The notes: a model not told the origin generated them from the letters alone. DNA of 21,337 bases from Alphaproteobacteria bacterium UBA6062 (GCA_002428885.1 DIYE01000245.1:1-21337), one strand, 5' to 3'; shown: positions 1 through 7,336, counted from the first letter of the stretch. A program made the numbers and translations.

Positions 1-547
1 CCGCCACCTGGGGAATGCCCTGGGACGACATATTGGCCTGGTTAAAGAAGATCCGGCCGAAATGTTCCCGGTCTGGAAAAACATCCTGCTGGTTCGGCAG
101 GTTCGCCCCGCCGGAATCCACCAGATAAATACAAGGCAGGTTATTCTGCTGGGCGATTTCCTGCGCCCTGAGATGCTTTTTCACCGTCATCGGGTAGTAG
201 GTACCGCCCTTGACTGTCGCGTCGTTACAGACGACCACACATTCCCGCCCGGAAATCCGACCGATCCCGGTGACGATACCTGCCGAGTTGATATCCCCGC
301 CATACATGTCGTAAGCAGCGAGCTGGCTGAGTTCCAGAAAGGGGGATCCCGGATCCAGAAGCTTGCGGACCCGCTCCCGGGGCAGCAATTTACCACGTGA
401 CAGATGTTTCTCCCGGGCTCTGTCCCCGCCGCCCAGTTTGGCAGCAGCGACCTTCTCCCGAAGATCATCGACAAGCGACTGCATATGGTCGGCATTGGCC
501 TTGAAGGCATCGCTTCTCGTATTGAGATTACTTTTCAAAACAGACAT
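1..547 (-). CDS. mccB: Methylcrotonyl-CoA carboxylase carboxyltransferase (beta) subunit, 5' part
   Basis: The start codon is at 547 and the frame stays open to the left edge, so about 182 residues are visible of a protein that is usually about 535 long. This is the biotin-independent carboxyltransferase subunit that moves CO2 from carboxybiotin onto 3-methylcrotonyl-CoA in leucine breakdown. The visible part matches the family N-terminus: a helical leader, a RAREKHLSRGKLLPRERV-type segment, a GGDINSAGIVTGIGRISGRE strand pair, and the LVDSGGANLPNQ motif followed by DREHFGRIFFNQANMS. The SGGANLPNQ form points to methylcrotonyl rather than propionyl carboxylase. AAGGA lies about 10 bases before the ATG. 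It is divergent from the SDR gene. Isovaleryl-CoA dehydrogenase, the preceding pathway step, is encoded about 5 kb away on the same strand, which supports the assignment. The biotin-carrying alpha subunit would be expected beyond the left edge. Confidence 0.93.
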   Translation of the reverse strand, partial: MSVLKSNLNTRSDAFKANADHMQSLVDDLREKVAAAKLGGGDRAREKHLSRGKLLPRERVRKLLDPGSPFLELSQLAAYDMYGGDINSAGIVTGIGRISGRECVVVCNDATVKGGTYYPMTVKKHLRAQEIAQQNNLPCIYLVDSGGANLPNQQDVFPDREHFGRIFFNQANMSSQGIPQVA

Positions 548-585
548 TTACGCAAAATTCCTTTTTGCAGAAATGAGCGGGATGA

Positions 586-603
586 CAGGAAGCAGGCTTC
601 CTG
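586..603. repeat. 18-bp dyad in the mccB/SDR divergent promoter region
   Basis: CAGGAAGC and GCTTCCTG are perfect 8-bp inverted arms separated by AG. The dyad lies in the 135-bp gap between the divergent mccB and SDR starts, 39 bp from the mccB start and about 80 bp from the SDR start. The position and symmetry suit an operator for a dimeric regulator, but the motif does not match the LiuR or PsrA consensus as I know them. The operator role is inference. Confidence 0.45.
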
Positions 604-682
604 CGCACATGATTTTCTTGGCGAGGGTCGGGCTTTGTGCTACCCGTTGACGCCTCACACAAGAAGAATAAAGGAGCCGGAA

Positions 683-1465
683 ATGGCTTATAAAGCGTTT
701 GACCTGAGTGGCAAGGTCGCCCTGATCACCGGAGGTAATGGCGGAATCGGACTGGGAATGGGTAAAGCCATTGCCGAAGCCGGCGGCGACGTTTGCATCT
801 GGGGTACCAACGAAAGTAAAAATGCGGCGGCTGTTGAAGAGCTTAAAGCCTTCGGAACCCGCGTTGACAGCCTCACTTGCAATGTCTCTGACCAGAAGGA
901 AGTCCAGGACTGTTTTGCGGAAACCCTGTCCCGCTTTGGCCGGGTTGATGGCTGCTTTGCCAATGCCGGTGTGTCGTCCGGTAAAAAGTCTTTTCTGGAT
1001 ATCGACGATAAAGAATGGCAACGGGTGATCGGCATTAATCTGGATGGCGCTTTCTATACGCTGCAAGAAGCGACCAAACACATGGTGGAGCGTGCTGAAA
1101 ACGGTGATCCGGGTGGACGCCTGATCGGGACGGCAAGCCTGGCCGCTATTTCCGGTGCCGCGCGGAACGAACATTACGCGGCCACCAAAGGCGGTCTGAT
1201 TTCCATGCTGCGGGCCATGTCTGTGGAATTTGCCGGCAAAGGCATCACGGCCAATGCGATACTGCCGGGCTGGATCGAAACCGCAATGACGGAACCTGCC
1301 TTCAACTGGCAAAAATTCTCTGACAATGTGAAGCCGCGCATTCCCGCCCGCCGCTGGGGTAACCCCGAGGACTTCGGCGGTATCGCAGTTTACATCATGT
1401 CTGATGCCAGTTCCTATCATACGGGCGATACTTTCCTGATCGATGGCGGTTATTTCCTTTTCTAA
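683..1465 (+). CDS. SDR-family NAD(P)-dependent oxidoreductase
   Basis: A classical short-chain dehydrogenase/reductase of 260 residues, the usual family length. Visible motifs are the cofactor glycine motif TGGNGGIG (residues 16-23), NAG (94-96), catalytic Ser152, and YxxxK with Tyr165 and Lys169, followed by the LPGWIET segment typical after the active site. It ends in the GDTFLIDGGY signature. The frame is open upstream to 404, but ATG 683 is chosen because AAGGAG (671-676) sits 6 bases before it and the protein then begins just ahead of the first Rossmann strand. It is an oxidoreductase on a hydroxyl or keto substrate, probably cytosolic. The exact substrate cannot be read from sequence; its place between mccB and an acyl-CoA operon suggests a hydroxyacyl or related intermediate. 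It is divergent from mccB and convergent with the isomerase-like gene at 1518. Confidence 0.93.
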   Translation: MAYKAFDLSGKVALITGGNGGIGLGMGKAIAEAGGDVCIWGTNESKNAAAVEELKAFGTRVDSLTCNVSDQKEVQDCFAETLSRFGRVDGCFANAGVSSGKKSFLDIDDKEWQRVIGINLDGAFYTLQEATKHMVERAENGDPGGRLIGTASLAAISGAARNEHYAATKGGLISMLRAMSVEFAGKGITANAILPGWIETAMTEPAFNWQKFSDNVKPRIPARRWGNPEDFGGIAVYIMSDASSYHTGDTFLIDGGYFLF

Positions 1466-1482
1466 CCACCCATTAAAAAGCC

Positions 1483-1502
1483 GGCTCCGGTGCTCCGGAG
1501 CC
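1483..1502 (-). terminator. Intrinsic terminator ending the minus-strand acyl-CoA operon
   Basis: GGCTCCGG and CCGGAGCC form a perfect 8-bp GC-rich stem with a 4-base loop. Read on the minus strand, the stem is followed by GGC and a run of five T (1475-1480 region), as expected for a Rho-independent terminator of the operon ending at 1518. On the plus strand the downstream tract (agatattctctt) is only moderately T-rich, so it may also slow transcription from the SDR gene. It sits in the 52-bp convergent gap. Confidence 0.8.
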
Positions 1503-1517
1503 AGATATTCTCTTAAG

Positions 1518-2129
1518 CTACGACGCAGCCTTATAAGCCAGATACTGGTCAATATGCGGAATACGATCCGCTCCCCAGAAAACCTGATCTCCAACCTTGA
1601 ACCAGGGCATGCCAAAGGCTCCGCTATCAATCGCGGCCTGGGTATAATCAATCATCTGTTGCTTGGCAGCGGCATCATCGAGTGCAGCCGTCAGTTCGCC
1701 TTCGCTCTCACCGATTTCTTTCATCACTCCAGCGAGATGCTCAACGCCTGTGATATCTTCGCCGCGCCCCCAGAACTGATCAAAAACCGCCTTTACAAAT
1801 GTTTTACCGAGCTCCGGATCTTTTGCGGATAGCCTGTAAAACGCCAAGCGGGCCAGCTTGGCATCCACCGGATGAACAGATGGACGGGTTAACGGCAGCC
1901 CTGACAGTTTGGCAAAGCGCGCTGAATCCTGCGCCTGATATTTCAGCTTCACCGGATGACCGGCAGGCCCTACATTAATCGCTTCAATAGCCTTCCAGAC
2001 ATGCCCAAGAGAGACAGGCCGCCAGCTAACGCTAGCACCATGTTTTGCCGCCACATCCTCGATGGTATGGGCTGCAATATAAGCAAACGGGGAATTAAAC
2101 TCGAAATAGAACTCAATCACATTTGTCAT
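1518..2129 (-). CDS. 2-hydroxychromene-2-carboxylate isomerase family protein (DsbA-like/kappa GST fold), copy A
   Basis: A 203-residue protein of the NahD-like family, which uses glutathione to isomerise 2-hydroxychromene-2-carboxylate in naphthalene breakdown. The sequence shows the N-terminal FYFEFNSPFAY segment, with Ser13-Pro14 at the glutathione-binding position of the family. It also shows the cis-proline loop GMPWF (Pro175) and the C-terminal FWGADR signature (184-189). The fold is thioredoxin-like without a CxxC pair. AAGGA lies just before the ATG. It is the last gene of the minus-strand run and lies 29 bp after a paralogue. No ring-hydroxylating dioxygenase or other polycyclic aromatic gene is in view, so the naphthalene role is unlikely here. 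A glutathione-dependent isomerase or transferase acting with the acyl-CoA pathway is an inference. Confidence 0.88.
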   Translation of the reverse strand: MTNVIEFYFEFNSPFAYIAAHTIEDVAAKHGASVSWRPVSLGHVWKAIEAINVGPAGHPVKLKYQAQDSARFAKLSGLPLTRPSVHPVDAKLARLAFYRLSAKDPELGKTFVKAVFDQFWGRGEDITGVEHLAGVMKEIGESEGELTAALDDAAAKQQMIDYTQAAIDSGAFGMPWFKVGDQVFWGADRIPHIDQYLAYKAAS

Positions 2130-2158
2130 TGTTTTTTCCTTTTATGACTGCGGGTTTG

Positions 2159-2764
2159 TTACCACCCGCCTGTTTCGAGCCATTCATCAATCTGAACGAC
2201 CCTGTCTGCGCCCCAAAACGGCTCTCCATCCACAACAAAGAATGGCGCATCGAATATCTTCTTCTGATCGACAATCTGTTCGACAGATGCTTTATAAGCA
2301 TCCTTCACTGCATCCGAGTTGAACGCGGTTTCAAGTGCCTGCCGGTCCAGCCCCTGCTCTTCGGCAATTGTCAGGATCACTTTCGGATCTGAAATATCCC
2401 GGCTGTCCACAAAGTACGCCGCGAAAACAGCCCGGGCAAACGCCTTGGCCTTTTCCTCATCCTGACCCGTCAGCCAGAAAAATCCCCGCGATGCCGCCAG
2501 TGTGGTTTTTGGAAAGTCAGCGGGCATAGTGAACGGGATCTTGTATTTCCGGGCCGTGCGGTCAAAATCGAGCCGCGAATATTCTCCCTTTCGCGGATAA
2601 ACCGTCAGAGGCCCAGTCTTTTCCCCTTTGAATGCCGCACCCAGCATAAAGGAATGCCAGCGAACGCTGCGGCCATGCTTTTTGGCCACCTCCTCGATCA
2701 TCACACTGCCAAGATAGGCATAAGGTGAAGAGAAATCGAAATAAAAATCTATGGCGTCCGGCAT
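2159..2764 (-). CDS. 2-hydroxychromene-2-carboxylate isomerase family protein, copy B
   Basis: A 201-residue paralogue of the neighbouring gene. It shares the start of the fold (FYFDFSSPYAYLGS, Ser13-Pro14), a cis-proline loop (DAPFF, Pro174) and FWGADR (183-188). The middle part differs considerably from copy A, including an AAFKGEKTGPLTVYP stretch, so the two are diverged paralogues and not a recent duplication. GAGGA lies 6 bases before the ATG, and only 9 bases separate it from the stop of the acyl-CoA dehydrogenase, so co-transcription is near certain. Copy B looks closer to the canonical family in its SSPYAYLGS segment. The substrate is unknown; the neighbours suggest work on a CoA-linked or aromatic-derived intermediate. 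Confidence 0.88.
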   Translation of the reverse strand: MPDAIDFYFDFSSPYAYLGSVMIEEVAKKHGRSVRWHSFMLGAAFKGEKTGPLTVYPRKGEYSRLDFDRTARKYKIPFTMPADFPKTTLAASRGFFWLTGQDEEKAKAFARAVFAAYFVDSRDISDPKVILTIAEEQGLDRQALETAFNSDAVKDAYKASVEQIVDQKKIFDAPFFVVDGEPFWGADRVVQIDEWLETGGW

Positions 2765-2773
2765 GGATTTTCC

Positions 2774-3907
2774 TCAAGCTGCCAGATTGCGGGCAATCAC
2801 CATTTTCTGGATATCGGACGTGCCCTCATAAATCTGGCAGACCCGGACATCCCGATAAATCTTCTCAACCGGATAATCAGCGATAAAACCGTTGCCGCCC
2901 AGTGTCTGGATCGCACCGGAGCAGACTTCCTCAGCCATTTCAGAGGCAAACAACTTCGCCATACTGGCTTCCGTAAGACAAGGCTGCCCTGCATCCTTCA
3001 GGGTCGCCGCATGCAGTACCATCTGCCGGGCAACCTCAACTTTGGTAGCCATATCCGCCAGCCGGAAACCAACCGCCTGATGGGCAATGATCGGCTGATC
3101 AAAAGAAACCCGCTCTTTGGAATATTCAACCGCATGAGCCAGCGCCGCAGCGGCCATGCCGACACTTTGCGCACCGATGCCGATCCGGCCGCTTTCCAGA
3201 TTAGCCAGGGCGATCCGATATCCGGCTCCTTCTTCACCCAGCATATTGGAAGCCGGAACCCTTACATCTTCCAGGGCGATCTGGCAGGTGTCGGAGGCTT
3301 TCTGCCCCAATTTGTTCTCAATGGAAGCGACCCGATATCCTTCCGCATCCGTCGGAACGATAAAACAACTGATGCCTTTCTTGCCCGCTTCCGGATCGGT
3401 GACCGCAAAGACCAGGGCGACACTACCGATCTTGCCGGAGGTAATAAACTGCTTAGTGCCGTTGATGACATATTCATCCCCGTCCCTAACCGCTTTCGTT
3501 TTAAGGGCCGAGGCATCGGAACCGGCATGAGGTTCCGTCAGACAGAAAGCACCGATCATGTCGCCTTTGGCCAAAGGTACCAGCCAGGTCTGCTTCTGCG
3601 CTTCCGTTCCGTCTTTCAGAAGCGCGGCACAGCAGGGAGAGTTATTGACACTCATAACCGTAGAGATCGCCCCGTCACCACCGGCGATTTCCATGAGGGC
3701 CAATGCGTAAGAGACAAAATCCGTCTCCGCACCACCGTAATTTTCAGGCACTGTCATCCCCATCAGGCCGAGGGCACCCATTTCATCAAATACGTCTTTG
3801 GGAACAGCCGCCGCCTGCTCCCAGGCGACGCTGTTCGGTGCCAGACGATTGGCTGCAAAGTCACGCGCCATATCGCGGATCATGGTTTGCTCTTCACTCA
3901 GGATCAT
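2774..3907 (-). CDS. Acyl-CoA dehydrogenase (short/branched-chain type)
   Basis: A 377-residue flavoenzyme that takes electrons from the alpha and beta carbons of an acyl-CoA and passes them to ETF. The frame is open to 4105, but that extension overlaps the end of the thiolase. ATG 3907 is chosen because it gives the family-typical start MILSEEQTMIRDMARDFA. Visible are the CLTEPHAGSDASALKT flavin/substrate signature, the FITSG segment, the QTLGGNGFIADYPVEK signature, and IYEGTSDIQ with the catalytic base Glu361 in the position used by short-chain and medium-chain enzymes. It therefore differs from the isovaleryl-CoA dehydrogenase nearby, whose base sits in another helix. It lies 34 bases after the thiolase. 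Substrate choice (butyryl, 2-methylbutyryl or isobutyryl) cannot be set from sequence alone. Confidence 0.93.
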   Translation of the reverse strand: MILSEEQTMIRDMARDFAANRLAPNSVAWEQAAAVPKDVFDEMGALGLMGMTVPENYGGAETDFVSYALALMEIAGGDGAISTVMSVNNSPCCAALLKDGTEAQKQTWLVPLAKGDMIGAFCLTEPHAGSDASALKTKAVRDGDEYVINGTKQFITSGKIGSVALVFAVTDPEAGKKGISCFIVPTDAEGYRVASIENKLGQKASDTCQIALEDVRVPASNMLGEEGAGYRIALANLESGRIGIGAQSVGMAAAALAHAVEYSKERVSFDQPIIAHQAVGFRLADMATKVEVARQMVLHAATLKDAGQPCLTEASMAKLFASEMAEEVCSGAIQTLGGNGFIADYPVEKIYRDVRVCQIYEGTSDIQKMVIARNLAA

Positions 3908-3941
3908 TGTTCCATTCCTATCGTCTGGCGATACATTAAAA

Positions 3942-5129
3942 TCAGGCGACCAGTTCAAGCGCCATGGCTGTGGCTTCACCACCACCGATACACAGGGCCG
4001 CAACACCACGTTTCTTGCCATATTTCTGCAAAGCAGACAGCAAGGTAACGACAATCCGCGCACCGGAAGCGCCAACCGGATGCCCCAGTGCACAAGCACC
4101 GCCATGCACGTTTACCTTGTCATGATCAAGACCGAGATCTTTCATGGCCGCCATGGTTACAACAGCAAATGCTTCGTTGATTTCAAAGAGATCAACATCG
4201 TCTTTTGTCCATTCGACCTTATCCATCACTTTGCGAATGGCATCAATCGGTGCCATTGTGAACTCGGACGGCTTACGAGCATGGGTGGAGTGAGCCAGAA
4301 ACTTGGCAATCGGCTTCAAACCGCGCTTTTCCGCTTCTGACTGCCGCATCATAACGAGCGCCGCGCCGCCATCGGAGATGGAGGAGGAGTTCGCTGCGGT
4401 AACCGTACCATCTTTGGCAAAGGCCGGACGCAGGGACGGGATCTTGTCCGGGTTGCCTTTGAGCGGCTGTTCGTCCTTGTCGATCACGATATCGCCTTTA
4501 CGGGTTTTTACGGTGATCGGTGCAATTTCCTCGTCAAAGCTGCCATCTTCAGTGGCTTTCTTGGCACGGGCCAGCGATTCAATCGCGTATGCGTCCTGAG
4601 CCTCACGGGTAAACTGATACAGACCGGCAGTCTCTTCCGCAAAACTGCCCATCAGACGGCCTTCTTCATAAGCATCTTCCAGACCATCAAGGAACATATG
4701 GTCTTTAACTTCTCCATGGCCGAGGCGGGCACCGCTACGCATTTTCGGCAGGACATACGGCGCATTGGTCATGCTTTCGAAACCACCGGCAACCAAGACA
4801 TCACCACTACCGGCAGCGATCGCATCATGGGCATACATGGCTGCCCTCATGCCGGAGCCACACATCTTATTAATGGTCGTGCAGCCAACACTATCCGGAA
4901 TACCGGCACCAAAAGACGCCTGACGAGCCGGTGCCTGACCAAGACCAGCCGGCAGAACACATCCCATGATGACTTCATCAACATCATCACCTGTAACACC
5001 GGCACGTTTCATGGCTTCTTCGATGGCCACTGCGCCCAATGCCGGGGCTTTCACATCGGCCAGATCACCCTGGAAACCACCCATCGGTGTCCGGGCCATA
5101 CCTACGATGACAATAGGATCGTCACTCAT
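3942..5129 (-). CDS. Acetyl-CoA C-acetyltransferase (thiolase)
   Basis: A 395-residue thiolase of normal length. The nucleophile Cys90 sits in INKMCGSGM, then come NEAFA, GGACALGHPVGASGAR with catalytic His350, and CIGGGEATA with Cys380. It cleaves acetoacetyl-CoA or a 3-ketoacyl-CoA with free CoA, or runs in the biosynthetic direction. With isovaleryl-CoA dehydrogenase and methylcrotonyl-CoA carboxylase nearby, splitting the acetoacetyl-CoA made at the end of leucine breakdown is the natural role. A 3-ketoacyl thiolase for 2-methylacetoacetyl-CoA (isoleucine) is the main alternative. GGAG lies about 9 bases before the ATG. A 111-bp gap with an inverted repeat separates it from the upstream gene. 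Confidence 0.92.
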   Translation of the reverse strand: MSDDPIVIVGMARTPMGGFQGDLADVKAPALGAVAIEEAMKRAGVTGDDVDEVIMGCVLPAGLGQAPARQASFGAGIPDSVGCTTINKMCGSGMRAAMYAHDAIAAGSGDVLVAGGFESMTNAPYVLPKMRSGARLGHGEVKDHMFLDGLEDAYEEGRLMGSFAEETAGLYQFTREAQDAYAIESLARAKKATEDGSFDEEIAPITVKTRKGDIVIDKDEQPLKGNPDKIPSLRPAFAKDGTVTAANSSSISDGGAALVMMRQSEAEKRGLKPIAKFLAHSTHARKPSEFTMAPIDAIRKVMDKVEWTKDDVDLFEINEAFAVVTMAAMKDLGLDHDKVNVHGGACALGHPVGASGARIVVTLLSALQKYGKKRGVAALCIGGGEATAMALELVA

Positions 5130-5182
5130 TTTTACTTCTCCAAGTCTATTATTCGTTGTTCAATTTGCGCCCAAAAGTGAAA

Positions 5183-5222
5183 GGCGGATATGCTTTGGGT
5201 CAAGACCCGAGGTCACTCCGCC
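5183..5222. repeat. Two-level dyad between ivd and the thiolase gene
   Basis: Outer arms GGCGGA (5183-5188) and TCCGCC (5217-5222) enclose inner arms GGGTC (5197-5201) and GACCC (5204-5208) around AA. It lies in the 111-bp gap between the isovaleryl-CoA dehydrogenase stop and the thiolase start. It may be an intercistronic processing or partial termination element, or a DNA-level operator for an internal promoter. No T-run follows on the minus strand, so a classical terminator is unlikely. Confidence 0.35.
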
Positions 5223-5240
5223 GATTTCATAACCGTTCTT

Positions 5241-6413
5241 TTACGCTGTTTCGTTGAACAATTCACGGCCAATCAGCATTCTTCTGATTTCGCTGGTACC
5301 CGCGCCAATTTCATAAAGTTTTGCATCCCGCAGGAGTCTGCCCGTCGGATATTCATTGATATAACCGTTACCACCGAGGGCCTGAATGGCTTCCAGCGCC
5401 ATCCAGGTAGCCTTTTCCGCAGAATAGAGAATGACGCCTGCAGCATCTTTACGGGCGGTTTCCCCGCGATCGCAGGCCTGCGCCACCGTATAAACATAGG
5501 CTTTACAGGCGTTCATGGTGGAATACATATCCGCCACTTTACCCTGCATTAGCTGGAAGTTACCGATGGATTCGCCAAACTGTTTGCGGTCATGAATGTA
5601 AGGGATCACCACATCCATGCACGCATTCATAATACCGAGCGGCCCGCCGGACAGGACAACCCGCTCATAATCGAGGCCGCTCATCAGAACCCGAACACCT
5701 TCATTCAGCGGGCCCATGACATTTTCTTCCGGCACTTCGCAGTCTTCAAAGACCAGCTCACAGGTGTTGGAGCCGCGCATACCGAGCTTGTCCAGCTTCT
5801 GCGCCGTCGAAAATCCCTTGAAGCCTTTTTCGATAATGAAAGCGGTAATACCGCGCGGACCGGCATCCGGTTCGGTCTTCGCATAAACCACCAGGACATC
5901 CGCATCGGGGCCGTTGGTAATCCAGAATTTATTGCCGTTGAGGATATAGCGATCCCCTTTTTTATCGGCTCGCAAGCGCATGGAGACCACATCGGAACCG
6001 GCACCCGGCTCACTCATGGCAAGGGCCCCTACATGCTCACCGGAAATCAGCTTCGGCAGGTATTTCTGCTTCTGCTCTTCTGATCCGTTCCGGCGGATCT
6101 GATTGACACAGAGATTGGAATGGGCGCCATAAGACAAACCGACAGAGGCTGACGCCCGGCTGAGTTCCTCGACCGCAATACAATGCTCAAGATAACCGAG
6201 CCCGGATCCGCCATACTCTTCCTCAACCGTCAGACCCAACAGGCCAAGCTCACCCATCTTCTGCCAGGCATCCATCGGGAACTGGTTTGTCTCGTCGATT
6301 TCAGCAGCCCGGGGGGCCAGTTCTTCATCCGCAAAACGCCTTACCGTATCGCGCAGCATATCCGCGGTTTCACCCAATCCGAAATTGAGGGTTGGAAAAT
6401 CAATAGAAGACAT
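5241..6413 (-). CDS. ivd: Isovaleryl-CoA dehydrogenase
   Basis: A 390-residue acyl-CoA dehydrogenase that turns isovaleryl-CoA into 3-methylcrotonyl-CoA in leucine catabolism. The diagnostic feature is the base Glu250 in SGLDYERVVLSGGPLG, the helix-G position used by isovaleryl-CoA dehydrogenases. At the position where most other family members carry the base (EGT), this protein has GAGTSEIRR with alanine. Other family marks are AMSEPGAGSDVVSMRL (132-146), FWITNGPDADV and the QALGGNGYINEYPTGRLLRDAK signature near the end. AAGGGA precedes the ATG. It lies 20 bp after a PaaI-type thioesterase gene and upstream of the thiolase. Its product is the substrate of the carboxylase whose beta subunit begins at 547. 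Confidence 0.96.
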   Translation of the reverse strand: MSSIDFPTLNFGLGETADMLRDTVRRFADEELAPRAAEIDETNQFPMDAWQKMGELGLLGLTVEEEYGGSGLGYLEHCIAVEELSRASASVGLSYGAHSNLCVNQIRRNGSEEQKQKYLPKLISGEHVGALAMSEPGAGSDVVSMRLRADKKGDRYILNGNKFWITNGPDADVLVVYAKTEPDAGPRGITAFIIEKGFKGFSTAQKLDKLGMRGSNTCELVFEDCEVPEENVMGPLNEGVRVLMSGLDYERVVLSGGPLGIMNACMDVVIPYIHDRKQFGESIGNFQLMQGKVADMYSTMNACKAYVYTVAQACDRGETARKDAAGVILYSAEKATWMALEAIQALGGNGYINEYPTGRLLRDAKLYEIGAGTSEIRRMLIGRELFNETA

Positions 6414-6433
6414 GAATGTCCCTTTCTAGATCA

Positions 6434-6859
6434 TCAGGTTGCTACCAGGGTCACCAGCGCCGTCGCACACAGTTTCTTTTCGGACCCGGTAAGAGAATAA
6501 ACATTGGATTCCGCCACTTTCAGGCTTCGTCCCGATTTGATAATTCTGGCCTCGGCCACCACCTTCTCACCCTTTGCCGGGGCCAGGAGGTTAAGTTTAT
6601 ATTCCGCCGTCAGGCAGTTTTCACCCTCGGCCATCAGGGTTGCCGCTGCTGCTCCCGCTGCATTATCCGCCAAGGTACCAACAACACCACCATGGAAAAA
6701 GCCGTTATGCTGGGACCAGTTCTCATGATAGTCCAGCGTCATTTCACAGACACCTTCCGACAGGCCGGTAATCTCAACACCAAGATGGTGCATGAATTTC
6801 TGACTTTCAAAGATCGGCATCAGACGATCCGCCAGCTCCTGATCCAGACCGTTATTCAT
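6434..6859 (-). CDS. PaaI-family hotdog-fold acyl-CoA thioesterase, copy 2
   Basis: A 141-residue single hotdog domain protein. The core NGFFHGGVVGTLADNAAGAA carries the HGG motif (56-58) and Asp65, at the position of the catalytic aspartate of PaaI. Such enzymes hydrolyse CoA thioesters, often phenylacetyl or hydroxyphenylacetyl CoA, to release CoA when intermediates pile up. The start overlaps the stop of copy 1 by ATGA, so the two are translationally coupled. The stop is 20 bp before the ivd start. The real substrate here could be a short or branched acyl-CoA. The overlap and order suggest a housekeeping role of freeing CoA within the operon, which is inference. Confidence 0.9.
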   Translation of the reverse strand: MNNGLDQELADRLMPIFESQKFMHHLGVEITGLSEGVCEMTLDYHENWSQHNGFFHGGVVGTLADNAAGAAAATLMAEGENCLTAEYKLNLLAPAKGEKVVAEARIIKSGRSLKVAESNVYSLTGSEKKLCATALVTLVAT

Positions 6860-7335
6860 GCCGTTCTGGCCTCCCGCCCCAGATTGGGAGCATCCGACTT
6901 ACCCAGCAGGCACATCATGGAGAAAAGACCCGTCAGGCAATGAATGTTCTGCCCGTCTCTCTCGGCGTAAACATCACCTTTCAGGTGATAGATTTTCTTG
7001 CCGGCGCGGATCACCTCACTGCGCGCCCTGAGACGTTCTCCGTCCGATGGATTGAGGAAGTTCACCTTGAAATCCACCGTCAGCACCGTGCTATTTTCAG
7101 GATACAGCGAATAAGCTGCATATCCCGCGGCAGAATCCGCCAGCGAGGATACCAGCCCTCCATGGAAAAAGCCGTGCTGTTGCGTCAGGCCCTGCTGACG
7201 TTCCACCACGATTTCACACACACCGGGTTTGATCATATCAAGGTGCGCCCCGATAAATTCCATGAAGGGCTGACGGGAAAAACTGTCCCGGACAACCTGT
7301 TCAAAATTGGGATTTTGCGCCTGAAATACCGTCAT
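6856..7335 (-). CDS. PaaI-family hotdog-fold acyl-CoA thioesterase, copy 1
   Basis: A 159-residue hotdog protein, paralogous to its downstream neighbour. The core is QQHGFFHGGLVSSLADSAAG, with HGG at 58-60 and Asp67 as the probable catalytic acid. The frame is open to 7464, but that part lies inside the isomerase gene. ATG 7335, one base after that gene's TAG stop, is chosen and gives MTVFQAQNPNFEQVV, a normal family start. GGGAA lies just upstream. The last 20 residues after the domain are polar and of no known role. The tight packing with both neighbours makes co-translation likely. Two thioesterases of this kind in series may act on different acyl groups or form a heteromer; neither can be decided from sequence. 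Confidence 0.9.
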   Translation of the reverse strand: MTVFQAQNPNFEQVVRDSFSRQPFMEFIGAHLDMIKPGVCEIVVERQQGLTQQHGFFHGGLVSSLADSAAGYAAYSLYPENSTVLTVDFKVNFLNPSDGERLRARSEVIRAGKKIYHLKGDVYAERDGQNIHCLTGLFSMMCLLGKSDAPNLGREARTA

Positions 7336-7336
7336 G

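Noticed and set aside
548..1651. Long minus-strand open frame (367 codons) opposite the SDR gene
   Set aside because: It covers the SDR gene in antisense and crosses the terminator and the start of the next gene. Its translation shows no known domain, while the plus frame has every SDR motif.
3011..4048. Plus-strand open frame (345 codons) opposite the acyl-CoA dehydrogenase
   Set aside because: Antisense shadow of a clear acyl-CoA dehydrogenase, rich in Arg, Gly and His with no domain pattern.
3908..4105. N-terminal extension of the acyl-CoA dehydrogenase to 4105
   Set aside because: It would overlap the thiolase end by over 160 bases, and the extra residues do not look like the family.
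4810..5475. GCGATCGC octamers as a dispersed functional repeat
   Set aside because: Two copies lie within the thiolase and ivd genes and fit codon use; there is no spacing or context pattern.
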